DNA of 64,000 nucleotides from assembly GCA_032173965.1 (NCBI GenBank), contig CM063289.1:26561690-26625689 (forward strand). The letters run 5' to 3'. This DNA comes from Sitta carolinensis. Taxonomy: Eukaryota > Chordata > Aves > Passeriformes > Sittidae. This document shows positions 51,421 to 62,329 of this stretch, piece by piece. The translations under genes were made by a program, and so were the position numbers. Under the pieces are notes generated by a model. The model ran no database searches, was not told where the DNA came from, and saw only the letters and a list, made by a program, of their open reading frames with translations. Position 1 is the first letter of the stretch. Each line of letters opens with the position of its first letter.

Positions 51421-53395
51421 TCCTCCAGTATGCAGTGGCTTCTGGTTAAAATCAAATCACTTTTATGACTGCTCCAGGTCAGAACGACCCCAGAATTCAG
51501 TGGCACAGACTGTGTGGAGAACAAGCACATGGCACTGGGAAGATGTGAGAAAGAATTCGGGTCAGCCAGCAGCCTCTGTTTTCGTGGTGATCTGTCTGAT
51601 GCCTGAGGACAGGAGGCTCTCTGGCTGGATGACATGTGTCATTTTAACTCTACTGCAGAGTGCAGAGCCAGCTGCTGGCAGTCAGGGCTGTCCTGAAAAC
51701 CCTGCAGACTGCCCCAAGTGTTTGGTGGTCCACGTAGAAAGGGAGCTGTCATTTTGGAAATCTACCCTGCCTGAGGGGAGCCAAGGATGGTTGTCACCAG
51801 AGATAATACCACATGAGGGTAAAAAATGACCCAGTTTTCCTGGAGTTGCTCAAGAATGGGCAGAGAAACCTGGGTTAAACATACTTGGGAGGGTTTACCC
51901 CAAAAAACAGGCTGGACTTGTTTTTTTGGGTTAAAAAACCGGACCCACACCAGGTCTGATGCTGTCCTTTCAAATGCATTCCTGGAGGCTTTTGCCACAG
52001 CCATAGAGAGTGCAGCTGGCTCAGCTGAAGGCGACAGGGTCCTCCACCCTCCCAGACAACCCATCCTGCCATGTCCACGGATACCATGTCCACAGTGAGA
52101 GTGAAGCATGTTCTTCCTCTGAACTGCTGTCCCTCCTTACCTCTGTGCAAGAAGAGAGCCCCCAGCAGCCCATTAACCCTTTCCAGACTCACATGGGCTC
52201 ACACATGTGCTTTTTAGTGGCATGATTCTTGGCAAGAGAGACAACCTTAATATTGCTGTTGGACCTATGTGCATGTCTGTTGTTCATCATGTGTGAATTA
52301 AATGAATGACCCTGAAGTGGAGAGAAAACTAATGATTGCCATATTGTTTCCAGCAGTCTTCAAGCAAAAGGAGCTGTTTGAACTTTCCCCTAAAGACGCT
52401 TCTCCCTCTTGCAGTGGTTTGAGAATCTTGGGTTTCTACCCTTTTCAAGGTGATTAATATTGTAATGATACCTTCTCTACCTTCCCCTCCCCAGGGGAGT
52501 GGGCAAACAGAGGGAGGGAAGCAGGACAGGGAGAAGAAACTTTTCAAAACTAACTCCATGTGCAGCAGTAAAAGGCGTGATAGCTGCTTCTTTTCCTCTC
52601 TCCTCTAGTTTCCAGCAAATTCCCTTGTGCTTTCAGGTATTTCATTATGTTTTGGTTTTAATTCCTCTTCGATGCACATATTGACATGTTTCTTTCTGTC
52701 TATTTCTGTCTTCCTTTACCCAGTAAAATGATCCCACTGGGAAGGTGAAGGTCCAAATAGAAGGTGGAAGGAAGGGAAGCATCTTTCCTCATTACTGAGA
52801 GCCAGACTGATTGATAGTGTGTGACTGAGGCAAAGACCCTCTTTGGGTGGAGATTGCAGCCTCATCCTTAACACAAGGACAGGCATGAGGTTGAAGCTAA
52901 GAATGGGGACTGCATTTGGAATGTATGACTAATTGAGGTGATTGCCTGGACCTCTTCCCAAAAATTAGAGGAGAAATGCTGTAGTGGGCATTGTTTTCAA
53001 CCTACAGGATATTTCAAGTGCTGTGCTTTGAGACTAAGGAAAAGACTGCATCCAGCTACTGCTGGCAATTAGAGCTGCCTGTGACCAGAGATGACCTTTT
53101 TAATATTGCTTGTGACATCTGCACCTGGCTGGATCTTGCTCCACAACCTTGAAATGGACAGTAGGAAAAAGCAGCAGAAAAATAAGACAATCCCTCACAT
53201 TGTTTGGATTGTCAGTAATAAATCCTAGGGAGTGGAAAAAAGCCTTCCTTGTTGGCAGGGTGATCCCATCATCTTGGTATAAGAAAGAAATATTGCAGAG
53301 TAGGAAGGAAAACTCATGAGGATAATCAGTCAAACTTCCCCAGGGAGGTGTTTGAGGTGCTACATAGTCTTGTCTGGGCTCCCTTTCCCATCAAA

Positions 53396-53450
53396 GCCTG
53401 AACCAGATGATCTTTTGGGGTCTCTTCCAACCTGTTCTGTGATTTTGGGA
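53396..53450 (+). mobile_element. CR1 LINE 3' end fragment, sense
   Basis: Reads GAACCAGATGATCTTTTGGG, then GTCTCTTCCAACCTGTTCTG and TGATTTTGGGA. This matches the terminal CR1 segment (gatgatc..gaggtc.cttccaacct..attctgtgatt). It is short and diverged. The sequence just upstream (53330-53395) may belong to the same copy, but I cannot align it with confidence. Confidence 0.68.
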
Positions 53451-55650
53451 TCAGCAACATGCTGGTGGTTGGATGTCACTGCCATTCAGTTCTTCTATTA
53501 TCTGGTCTCCTTGAAAACTCACAGTGCAAAACTTTTAGGGGATTTGGGGAGTCCCTTAGGATTACCTATGTGGCTGCTATCTGCTAGATTTTCCTCTGAG
53601 CTGTCCCATTTGATCAGAGTTGTGCTCTGGAACATCTGCAGTGAGTGGAAAACCTTCATTCCTGACTGAGAACAGACTGTGCAAGCTCAGCTTTGGAAGG
53701 AATTTCCCTCTGGTCAATAGTCTGGCTCATCCTGGTGGCTTCCTGGAGCCAGGACAGCAAGTACAGAGGTCTGAGCTGTACCTCCAGTGTTGCTGTATTC
53801 TGTCCTTCAGCTTAATCACGTGTAGAATATGAGTCTGGGATCACTCTGCTGTTTTCAGACTGATAATCCAGAATACACCATTAGAAGCTCTTCTGACAGT
53901 TTGATTCAAAGTAGAAAGTAATCAACTGACACACGCTCACCCCTCTTTGATCTGAATCCAATTCCCAGTGGGAAAGTCCCTTAATTTGCTTGATATGCAA
54001 AGTATCCCCAGGAAAGAAATGTTGGAGAAGGGGATCATGAAAGCTGAGACAAGATGTGAGGGTGTCACAAACAGAGGTGAAAGTAGAAGAAAATAGAGAA
54101 TTGGCCAAGAAAATGTCATCAGTGACCCTTGTGATCACTGTTTTGTTGGAATGGGGAGGATGGAAATCAGCTTGGAGAGGATCCAAGATGCTGGAGACAG
54201 GGAATACACCTGCTGTGCTTATCTTGCCCCAAATCACAGATGAATCCAGTTCCTCCAGAAGCTTCTGAAATAATGTCACTCCCAGAAAACACACCACTGT
54301 GAACATTTCAACAAGGTCCTTTGTTCTTTAAATTGCAAAGAATTTTGAAATCTAACACAGGCAATAAGTCAGCTGCCTTTGTGAATTTCCAGGAGTTTTT
54401 TTGGTGTAGTTATTTGATTCTGCTCATATGTATTGTAAAGATAAAACAGGCCCAGTCTCAAATACTGGGAATCCAAGAGGAGGAAGAAATGACAAGGGAG
54501 AGCTTGGGGAGCATCATGGGAAGAACCAGATCAAGGGCAGAAGTGAGCAAAACTGATAGCATCTATAATATGGTCTGACAGCTTAGGTGGGCAAAGTTTG
54601 GGCTTGGAAAGGGTCGTGAATTTCCTGGCTTCACAGGAGGCTGAAGAAAACATCACTCAAAGCCTTCTCTGCTCCAGGATGCAATTTCCTCCCTGTTCTA
54701 CTGACGGATCCTTTTCTGCTGTGTATATTTTTCTTTCAACCAGCTCAGCAAAAGTACTGAAAACTGGCAAGGCAGCTCAGAACAGTAAGAGATCTTGTAC
54801 AAATTCTTCTTTTACAGGTTGTTGAGCAAAGTGTAACAGAAGATTACAGATAAAAATGGCATTTTCTGTCAAAGATAGTAAAGTATTTCCACAGCTGACC
54901 AGCTGCAGTGCACGTGTCCTGGCAGGTCCTGAAACCAGTTTTTATAGATCTCTCCAGAAAACCAATTAATTTGACTGCTGGCATAAGCAGCACGATAACC
55001 TCGATGCTTGCTGTCAATGAAAGAAGGGCTTCAATAAAAGCAAGGGGTCAGGTTGTCCATCTCAGTGGCTGAATGGTTCAAACCTCCTGTTACTTAACAA
55101 AATATCCACACTTTCTGTGTATGAGCCCTGCAGATAACACAGACCCTCCAAAGGGTATCCTAGCGAGGGTGGAAACAACCATTTGTGCTTGAAGGGTGCA
55201 GTGCACAGTTGTGGAGAGGCAATTGCTTCAAGAACCACTTTGATGGCTGTGGACACACCTCACTTTGAGCTCTTTTGAAGGAGGAATCATTGAAATTCCT
55301 CCCGAGTGCTGTAAACTGCAGTGATTCGATGTAATCTCGCTAAGTGAGCCAGTCACATATAACTCCCCAAAGTCAGTAAGGATCCTTGATGTGTGGGGTC
55401 CCTTTTAGCGCTTCATGTGAGCAGGTGGCTTGTGGCAAATGTCCCTGACTTCCCCCAAAATCTCTGAGCAGAGGAAGTTCTACTGCCGTCTGTATTTTGT
55501 GTAATTTGTGAGGGATGCTGTGGCTTCCCCACCGGAACCCGTGGGGAGGATGTAGGGTCTCTCTCCTGGCCTCGTGCAACCCGACTCAGGTTTGGAATAG
55601 CGTGTCATCATGAGCTCATCTAAAAAACTCTCAGGTTGTCCTTGTGGAAG

Positions 55651-55710
55651 ACTGGTTTAGCTGACCTCCAGGGGTCTCTCCCGACCTACATTTTCCTGTG
55701 ATTCCGGGAT
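55651..55710 (+). mobile_element. CR1 LINE 3' end fragment, sense
   Basis: Contains GCTGACCTCCAGGGGTCTCT, CCCGACCTACATTTTCCTGT and GATTCCGGGATGG. This fits the 3' end of the CR1 subfamily whose terminus reads 'gacctccagaggtcccttccaacctacat..tctgtgattctg'. It is 5'-truncated to about 60 bp and the terminal octamer repeats are degenerate. Confidence 0.72.
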
Positions 55711-58346
55711 GGAGTGGTAGCGAGCTCAGGACCTCTGCAGCACAGGCTACTTTTATTTCCACTGAACATGAATAGGAGCATTGTGTGGGTACCCAAGGGC
55801 CCTGCCAGACAGGCCCTGGTAGTGACTGGGGCTTTTACTGGCCTCAGCTCTTGGTCCCTGTCTCTGACAGAGGATCTGGTGCTTGCCTCAGCAGGGAAGG
55901 TGTGAACTGGAGCAGCTGAGGATGCTCAAATTGCTTGTCCCTACAAGCTGCTTGTCATGGGCCAGTCATGTTTTAGACCATGACAGCCAAATGCTCAGAT
56001 AATGGGAGACAGAAGCACTAGCTTTACACAGCCAAGCTTGGAAAATGAAGCCAAAGTGACTTGGGCTTGACTTGAGTGTGGAAAAGGCATGCTGCAGTCC
56101 TTTACACTGAATGCTAAACAAAGCAGAGCATGGCCCAGAACCCAAATGCTTATACAGTCTCCACCTCTGAATACCAGCTTTGAATTGGCTTTGATTTTTA
56201 TTGCATATTTGTCCACAGCAGCTGTCGGAAAGCTTAAATGCTAGAATTACTGCTGGAATAAATACACCCTTGCAAAGCCTTGCTATGGCTCTCCCCGTTG
56301 GGAGTTTATGTAATGTACTGAGTGGTACAAAAAGTATGCAGAGAGAACATTCTGCTTCCTGGAGGTTTCAGCTTGGTTTGACAGCTCGGTGCTGACTCAC
56401 TGTCAGGACCTGGGTTTAAGCTCTGTAGTGGAGCACTGAGGGCTGGGAAGCACAGCCATGGACATTGCCACAAATGGATGTAAACCCAGGCTGTTACCAC
56501 CCCAGGTGACTTTCTGCCTGGGCATTGCAAAAGCCATGGAATTCAGCCAGATGCCAGCTTAGAGCAATGGCTGCTTTAGGTGAAGGACCAGAAAAGACCC
56601 CAAAGTGGCCTCAAAATGCTGGAGGAAGATGAACATTTCTTTTAATGCTATTTTTATACAATATTCTAATTTTGTCTTGTTCCCTTACATAACTTTCAGA
56701 GTTACAGCTGAATAAACTTTCAGGGAAGAGAACTATTCCTAATAGAGCTCTAACTTTCTCCAGACTGAGTCTCTGAAATCATCCAGGAAAGGTTTCCAGT
56801 CCATGTATGTGGCACTGGAATTTTGTCTAAGAAATAAAGGGCAGAAAGAAAGCCCTGTAACAATTCAGTTTGCTCCTCCATGGCAAAAGGCAATTATTTT
56901 GTTTGGGTTGGATGGAGTTTGGTGAAATAGGGTCAGCACAACAGAAGCCCTTCTGTCCCTGCCCTCCAAGATGTGATCCTGGCCTGGTCCTGCTCCCCCT
57001 GCTCACACCCCCTGAGCTCTGAGCACACACAGAGGAGGATGAGGTGCATTCAGCTCCGACTGCCTCCCCTCCAGTCAGTTCAAGCTCCAGCCATGGAGAG
57101 AAGGGAGATCTGGTTCTATTCCCTGCCGCAGGGCTGATGGATGCCCTGGGAAGCTTCTCTCTGGCACTGGGAGCAGACCACTGGGGCTGTGAGAGTTAGG
57201 GGGTAGCTAACTGAAGTTAACTGTGCTCTGCCCAGCTGCTCAGGGGCCCTGCGAGGCAGCTCACGAGTTAGCAAAACATTGAGGATTTCCTAATGCTCTC
57301 CAGGGACCAGGTGGGTCCCTGGCTGCTGCAGGATATGGCCTGAGAAAGGCTACCTTTTCTTTTCCCAATTCCCTTTTCATGTTAAATCTGCAGGAAGAAA
57401 ATCACCAGATGCCTTCTCCAGCCCCTCCCTGTGTCTAAATGGGGAATGCTCAGTGTGGTGTCCCCAGAAAAGCCAGTCTGGTGACCAGCCAGACATGAGG
57501 AATGGGGAAAACAGGGCTTGGAGAAATGTGAAACTGGGAAAAATGGCTGTAAAGGCAATACCCCTGTACCCTAGAAACTCTTTTTTTATAAAAAAAAATT
57601 AAGAGGAAACTTCAGCGTTCAATCTTTTTTTAATAGCTGAGAAAATTTGCTAACAAAAACACAAAGCAAAGTCACAAGACTGGTGAATTAGAATGTTTTC
57701 TAGCTGTCTGTCTTTCCCCAAGACACAGGCTATGCTTGGGTGGTAGTTTAAATTTGCCTGATGTTCTTAAGGCAGATGCAAAGCCCAGCAAATCCAGCGG
57801 GAGGTTTTTCACCAGCTTCTCCAGACTTTGGATGACTCCTAACTCTGTAGGCAAAATAACACGCACGAGTAATCAACATTTGCCCCTTTTTGGAAACCCA
57901 TCAGCCCAAAAGGGCTGTGGCCAAGTGTTTGTTCTGTGTTTGTTGTTGCATCTTTCCCTGACGCTCCATAAGGGAAGTGCAGATCATCAGGACACGATGC
58001 GGCAGCGCTTGAGATCTTGGCCGTGGAATTGTTTATTGAGCAGAGACAGACTGCAGCACATCCCTTTCAGGAATGATAAGGGAAGGCTTATGCAAGCCCA
58101 CATCTGCACTTGGCTGGGCACAATAATGTCATGTTCCTGATTAGCCATAAATTTCTCTAAAGCACTGGCTGAAGTAGGAGCGCCCATGGTGACTGACTTC
58201 TGCCACGCAGCTTCTGTTGTTTCCACGGCTCCAAACTCGGTGTGCAACATGAAATAGAGCCCTGTAGAAGTGCTGGGCCTTGTCATTTCCTACTCTGTTT
58301 CTGCTGCTTGCACTCTGCCAAGCACTATGATTTTTCAGTCCCTGTT

Positions 58347-58412
58347 AAAGGTTCAAGGCCAGTTGGATGGGGTTTGAAGCCACCTGGCCATGGCTCTCCC
58401 AACCCAAACCAT
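58347..58412 (+). mobile_element. CR1 LINE 3' end fragment, sense, internally deleted
   Basis: AAAGGTTCAAGGCCAGTTGG and ATGGGGTTTGAAGCCACCTG follow the CR1 block 'gttcaaggccaggttggatgggg'. The sequence then jumps to CTCTCCCAACCCAAACCATC, which lies at the 3' terminus of the same consensus. About 60 bp of the expected middle is absent, so the copy carries an internal deletion as well as 5' truncation. Confidence 0.77.
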
Positions 58413-59039
58413 CCTTTAACTGAGTGAGAAACGTTTTTCTACTCCTCTAGTTCACCTGTGGACAGTCAAACCACCTTTAACCCAGTGCTAGAAGATCCCT
58501 TCTGCCCTTGAGAGACATCCCTTTCCCGAGCCACACTGCACAGAATTAACACAGTGAGGCTCAATCTGGATGAGCCGTGTGGTTTTCCTGGAACACTGTG
58601 ATCCCATCCACAAAGCCCTGGGTCCTTCTGGATCTGTCATGACCTGCAGCATCTCTGGCTATGGCAGTAGACCAACAACATTTAGGACTTAGGCCTCAAA
58701 CTAAGGTGTTTTTGTCACTGCTCCTGTGCTAGAACCACCCCCAGTTGGAACAGAGGTTTCCAAAGCTCTTGTGACATGTAACCCACAGAGGGTTTTTTGT
58801 GTAATGCATCTCCCTGAAGACCAGTAGTGATTTCCTCAGGGTGAGAGGTTAACAAAGACCTCTTGCACATTGAAAGTCTTTTTCTGACATTAGAAATGCG
58901 TTTTTTTGTATATTCTAGATATTGTCTCATCAATGTAATTGCAAAATACATTAGTTGCCATTTACTGGTGTGTTTTTAGATCATGTCACTATTCACCCTT
59001 TTTTTCCCTTGGTCTCCTAGTCTCTTATTACTGCCCAGA

Positions 59040-59076
59040 TTTTTTTTTTCTTTTTTTTTTTTTTTTTTTTTTTTTT
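59040..59076. repeat. T-rich homopolymer (T10 C T26)
   Basis: Ten T, one C, then twenty-six T. The reverse strand is a poly(A) run, but no retrocopy body was recognised on that side. Confidence 0.97.
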
Positions 59077-61110
59077 GATGTCTAAAAGATGGCCAGGTCT
59101 GAACACAACAATAAATTAAGATGGTTTCTGCCTTTTCCAGAGTTAACTTTGAATCCCAGATATGAAGCCTGGACAGAGAAAAGACAATTGTCATGTCTGT
59201 CCTGGTGTTTTCTATAATTTATTGAAGCCCATCTGATACAGCTGCAGTTTGCTGTAATATTGATCTTTGGTATCTGAAGAGAATTCCCCAAAGAGTCCTT
59301 CTGGATGGGAAAAGCAGACTGAGAAGAACCAGCTTCCATCTGGAGAGGGGACATTGAGATACCAGGACACCAATTATTTGGAAGGAGGGAGCAAACTCAC
59401 AAGTTCTGTGTCAGTACCATTATCCTTGCAAATGGCTCAGGAAACAGCCAGTGGGATGTGCAGCCTTTTCTGCATTTGCAAGTAAAACCTGGAGCTGTGT
59501 ATGAATTAGAGCAGTCAGAGAGAAACTATCAGCTAAATCTGAGAATGAAAGGATCAGAGAGGGTCCCCTCATGACTCCTGTTCAGCAGCTCTGTATATAG
59601 TTTTAAAGGACCCTTATGCAAGAAGTATGTTGCCTTCTGAAAGAAGAGATTGTTTTACTTACTTGTTGTGGGAAGGTCTTCAAATTACAGCCCTTCCTGC
59701 TTATATTATGGCATTCTAGGGCTCATCCTGCTGCAGTTGCCCTGTGCTGTATGGGATGCAGGATCCATGGCAGATAAAGCCACAGCCAAAGCCTGTTGTT
59801 GCAACAGAAGTCTCTTGCCAGAGAGCCTGAGTTATTTCAGAGCTTCTCATTACAGCTGAATGCAGTTAATACTCGTGTGTGGGAGACAGGTCAGAGTGTC
59901 CTGGAGCACAAAGTCACCATGTGGCTCCACAGCATCGAGTGGAGACTGTGGTGACAGGGGACAGCTCCAAACTAACGTTGGACAAAACACTCCTACCCAC
60001 ATCCTGCCTGGAAAGGCTCAGTTTTGGCTAATTCCACCATCACAAAGTGAGCCCTTTCCAGGGAGATTAAGGGAGAAGAGGTAAATTCAATCCAGGAAGT
60101 GGGCTGATTCCATTGGAAGCTATGAGAGTAATCCTGACCAGGATGAAACACTTGTGTCTTGAAATTCCCATTCATGGGTCTTCCAGCCCTGGCTGCACAT
60201 GTCCCTATTCCCATCCATGGCCAGGCTGCTTGGGTGGATTCCCAGCCATTCCTGTCACTGGTGCATCACCCTTTTCACTGCTGGGGAGATCACAATGTGT
60301 CAGAGGAAATGTAGTTCACTCCTCACCCACTGCAAACACAGGGATGTGATGCAGAGCTGCATCTCCCATGAGGCATGAACAGCACTTGGGCTTTGAAACA
60401 TTTTGGTTTTGCCTCAAAAATTTGCTCTTTTGAGAGGAAGTAGTTTCTGACCCACTTTCTAACCTGCTGCATTTGAACTTGAAGGTTCATGATCTCAGCA
60501 ATGTGTGTGGGGGGGGTCATGCAAGCATAACTTCACAGAGCTCTGGGTGTCCAGGAAATAACAGATAGATATTATTCATAGCCAAGAGCAGACTTGAGAG
60601 AGCATTGCAAGGAGTTTGAGGCTGGAGCTTTTTAGATCTTCTGGAATCCTCTCCTTTCCTGAAGAGCACAGAGAGAGCCTGGTGGTCCTAGGGTGAGGGG
60701 CAGAGGAGGTGGGTGCTTCCCTTCCTGAGTCTGGTTTGAAGTTGGCTGGCAGCATCTTTCAGTGGATAAAGGCTTTTGCATGCCTGCTTTGACTGCTTTG
60801 ATGCACAAACAAAAAATTAGGCAATATGCACAAATTAAAATGTAATAAATAATATTTAAACCTTTTGAAGCAGCCAACTCAAAGATGCAGCTCTTAGTTC
60901 TGGTTGCAGATCCTGGGCCTGTACCAGGGTAAGGGGCACGAGCCTGAAGCCTGGCAGACTCTGGCCCTGGCTGCAGAGTGGTTTCTTTGCTGGGTACATG
61001 GCATTTCTCAGGCTGTGCTCTGGGCAGCCCATGCTATATTTAAATACATTTTGCTGGTGAAGGACTAAAGGGCCTCTAGAGCTGCAACTTCCTAAGGGCT
61101 ATTCTGCAGA

Positions 61111-61180
61111 TTCCTTCCTCCTTTCATTCTTTCTTTCTTTTTTCTTTTTCTTTTTTTTTTTTCTATTTTTTTTTTCCTTT
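61111..61180. repeat. Long pyrimidine tract (CTTT-rich)
   Basis: About 70 bases with only two purines, built from TTCC, CTTT and T11-T12 blocks. A homopyrimidine stretch of this kind could form triplex DNA. It lies about 140 bp before the forkhead-like palindrome at 61321. Confidence 0.93.
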
Positions 61181-61320
61181 AAAGGAAACTCTCAATCTTC
61201 TTAGGAAATAATCTTTTGTTTATGTCATGAAAAAAAACCTGTGCTCTCCTGGCTGGGAGGGTGGAAGGGCCAATAGGAAGAAGTGCCACTTGTGGGCTTC
61301 GATACAACCAAGCGTGTCTT

Positions 61321-61340
61321 AAATAAACATATGTTTATTT
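61321..61340. promoter_or_regulatory. 20-bp perfect palindrome: two inverted forkhead-like cores around CATATG
   Basis: AAATAAACATATGTTTATTT is its own reverse complement. It places a TAAACA core (61324-61329) and its mirror TGTTTA (61332-61337) around an E-box-like CATATG. TAAACA/TGTTTA is the core recognised by FOX-family proteins. It sits in a stretch (about 61240-61565) that keeps several CpGs in a depleted background, as conserved elements often do. Binding and function are inferred. The AT-rich composition makes chance palindromes somewhat more likely. Confidence 0.35.
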
Positions 61341-62308
61341 TTCTACCTTTCTGTTGAATTGCATCCTTGCCAACATAGAAGGTAAAAGTATCCAGTTCAA
61401 AGGAGGCAACTGCAAGCGTAGGCTGACATCCTGTTGTAAATATAGAACTGGCCCCATGACAATGCCCTGCTCGGAAACAATGGGAGCTGGGAAAGAGAAA
61501 TGTGTGAATTAACACAGTCGAGGCAAATGATGAACAGCTGATGGAGGACAAGAGCCGTGGGCCAGGCTGCCAGCTCTCAGGGCTGCCTCTGAGCTGGCCT
61601 TTGTCCCCTTCTAAGAGCTCTGATGTCTCTGCTGTGCTCATGCACCAGCTGTGATACCACCCTGGGAACACCGAGGACCTGGGACACCCTTCTGTGCCAA
61701 ACCACAGAAGGGATTTCCCTGCCCCCTTGCTCAGGCTGGGGCAGAGCAGGAGCTTTCATGTGCTTTTGCCTCTGTCCCACCCTGCTGACAGGACCTTGGG
61801 GCGAGGGCAGGTTTCTGCCCTGCCCAGTGCTCAGGGCAGGGTTTGCAGTGCAGGGAGGCTGCAGTCAGCCTCATTCCCTGCCCTCGGGACAGTTCTGGAC
61901 AAATCCCGGTGGTATCCTCCCTCTATCATGTATTGGAATGGGCAAGGAGCTCCCATTTCCACCAGCAGCATGAACCCCAGCCACTGCTGAGACATAGATT
62001 TATCCCACTTGTGCTTTGCCATGAAGAAACTGAGTTCCAGGCTAGTTAGGAACCTTAGTGATACTTCCTGTGACTGCTGAGAAACCTGCCATGAGTTAGG
62101 AAGAAGCAGCCTGTGGCTGTCAGTCGTTCTTGGCTCTGGCTGGGGACCTGGCAGAACTTACCCAACCCCTGACCCAACGAAGAGCAGGCTGGGATAAGAA
62201 AGGAACACGGGATAAAACAGGAACCACAAGCATCTACAGCTGGTTTTCACCTTTACAACATGCTTGTGGGGACATTGTTGTGACCTTTTGGGCACTGATG
62301 GCTAAAGC

Positions 62309-62329
62309 GGGGGGGGGGGGGGGGGGGGG
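62309..62329. repeat. G21 homopolymer
   Basis: Twenty-one uninterrupted guanines flanked by AAAGC and CACTCC. Such a run can fold into a G-quadruplex and is a common site of sequencing and assembly error, so the length should be treated as approximate. Confidence 0.95.

Larger units (their letters stand above)
51421..58346. other. Non-coding sequence with scattered CR1 ends
   Basis: Unique sequence between the SINE relic and the last CR1 piece, with CR1 ends at 53.4 and 55.7 kb. A run of moderately CpG-retaining sequence at about 58000-58260 (CGATGCGGCAGCGC) may be conserved. No exon or RNA gene is apparent. Confidence 0.65.

Noticed and set aside
51323..51829. 168-codon open frame on the plus strand
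   Set aside because: It starts inside the inverted MIR-type SINE relic, has no recognisable domain and has no splice or promoter context.
56384..56430. Possible tRNA-derived SINE piece (CCTGGGTTTAAGCTCTG)
   Set aside because: Only one box-B-like word is present. No A box or SINE core follows at the right distance.
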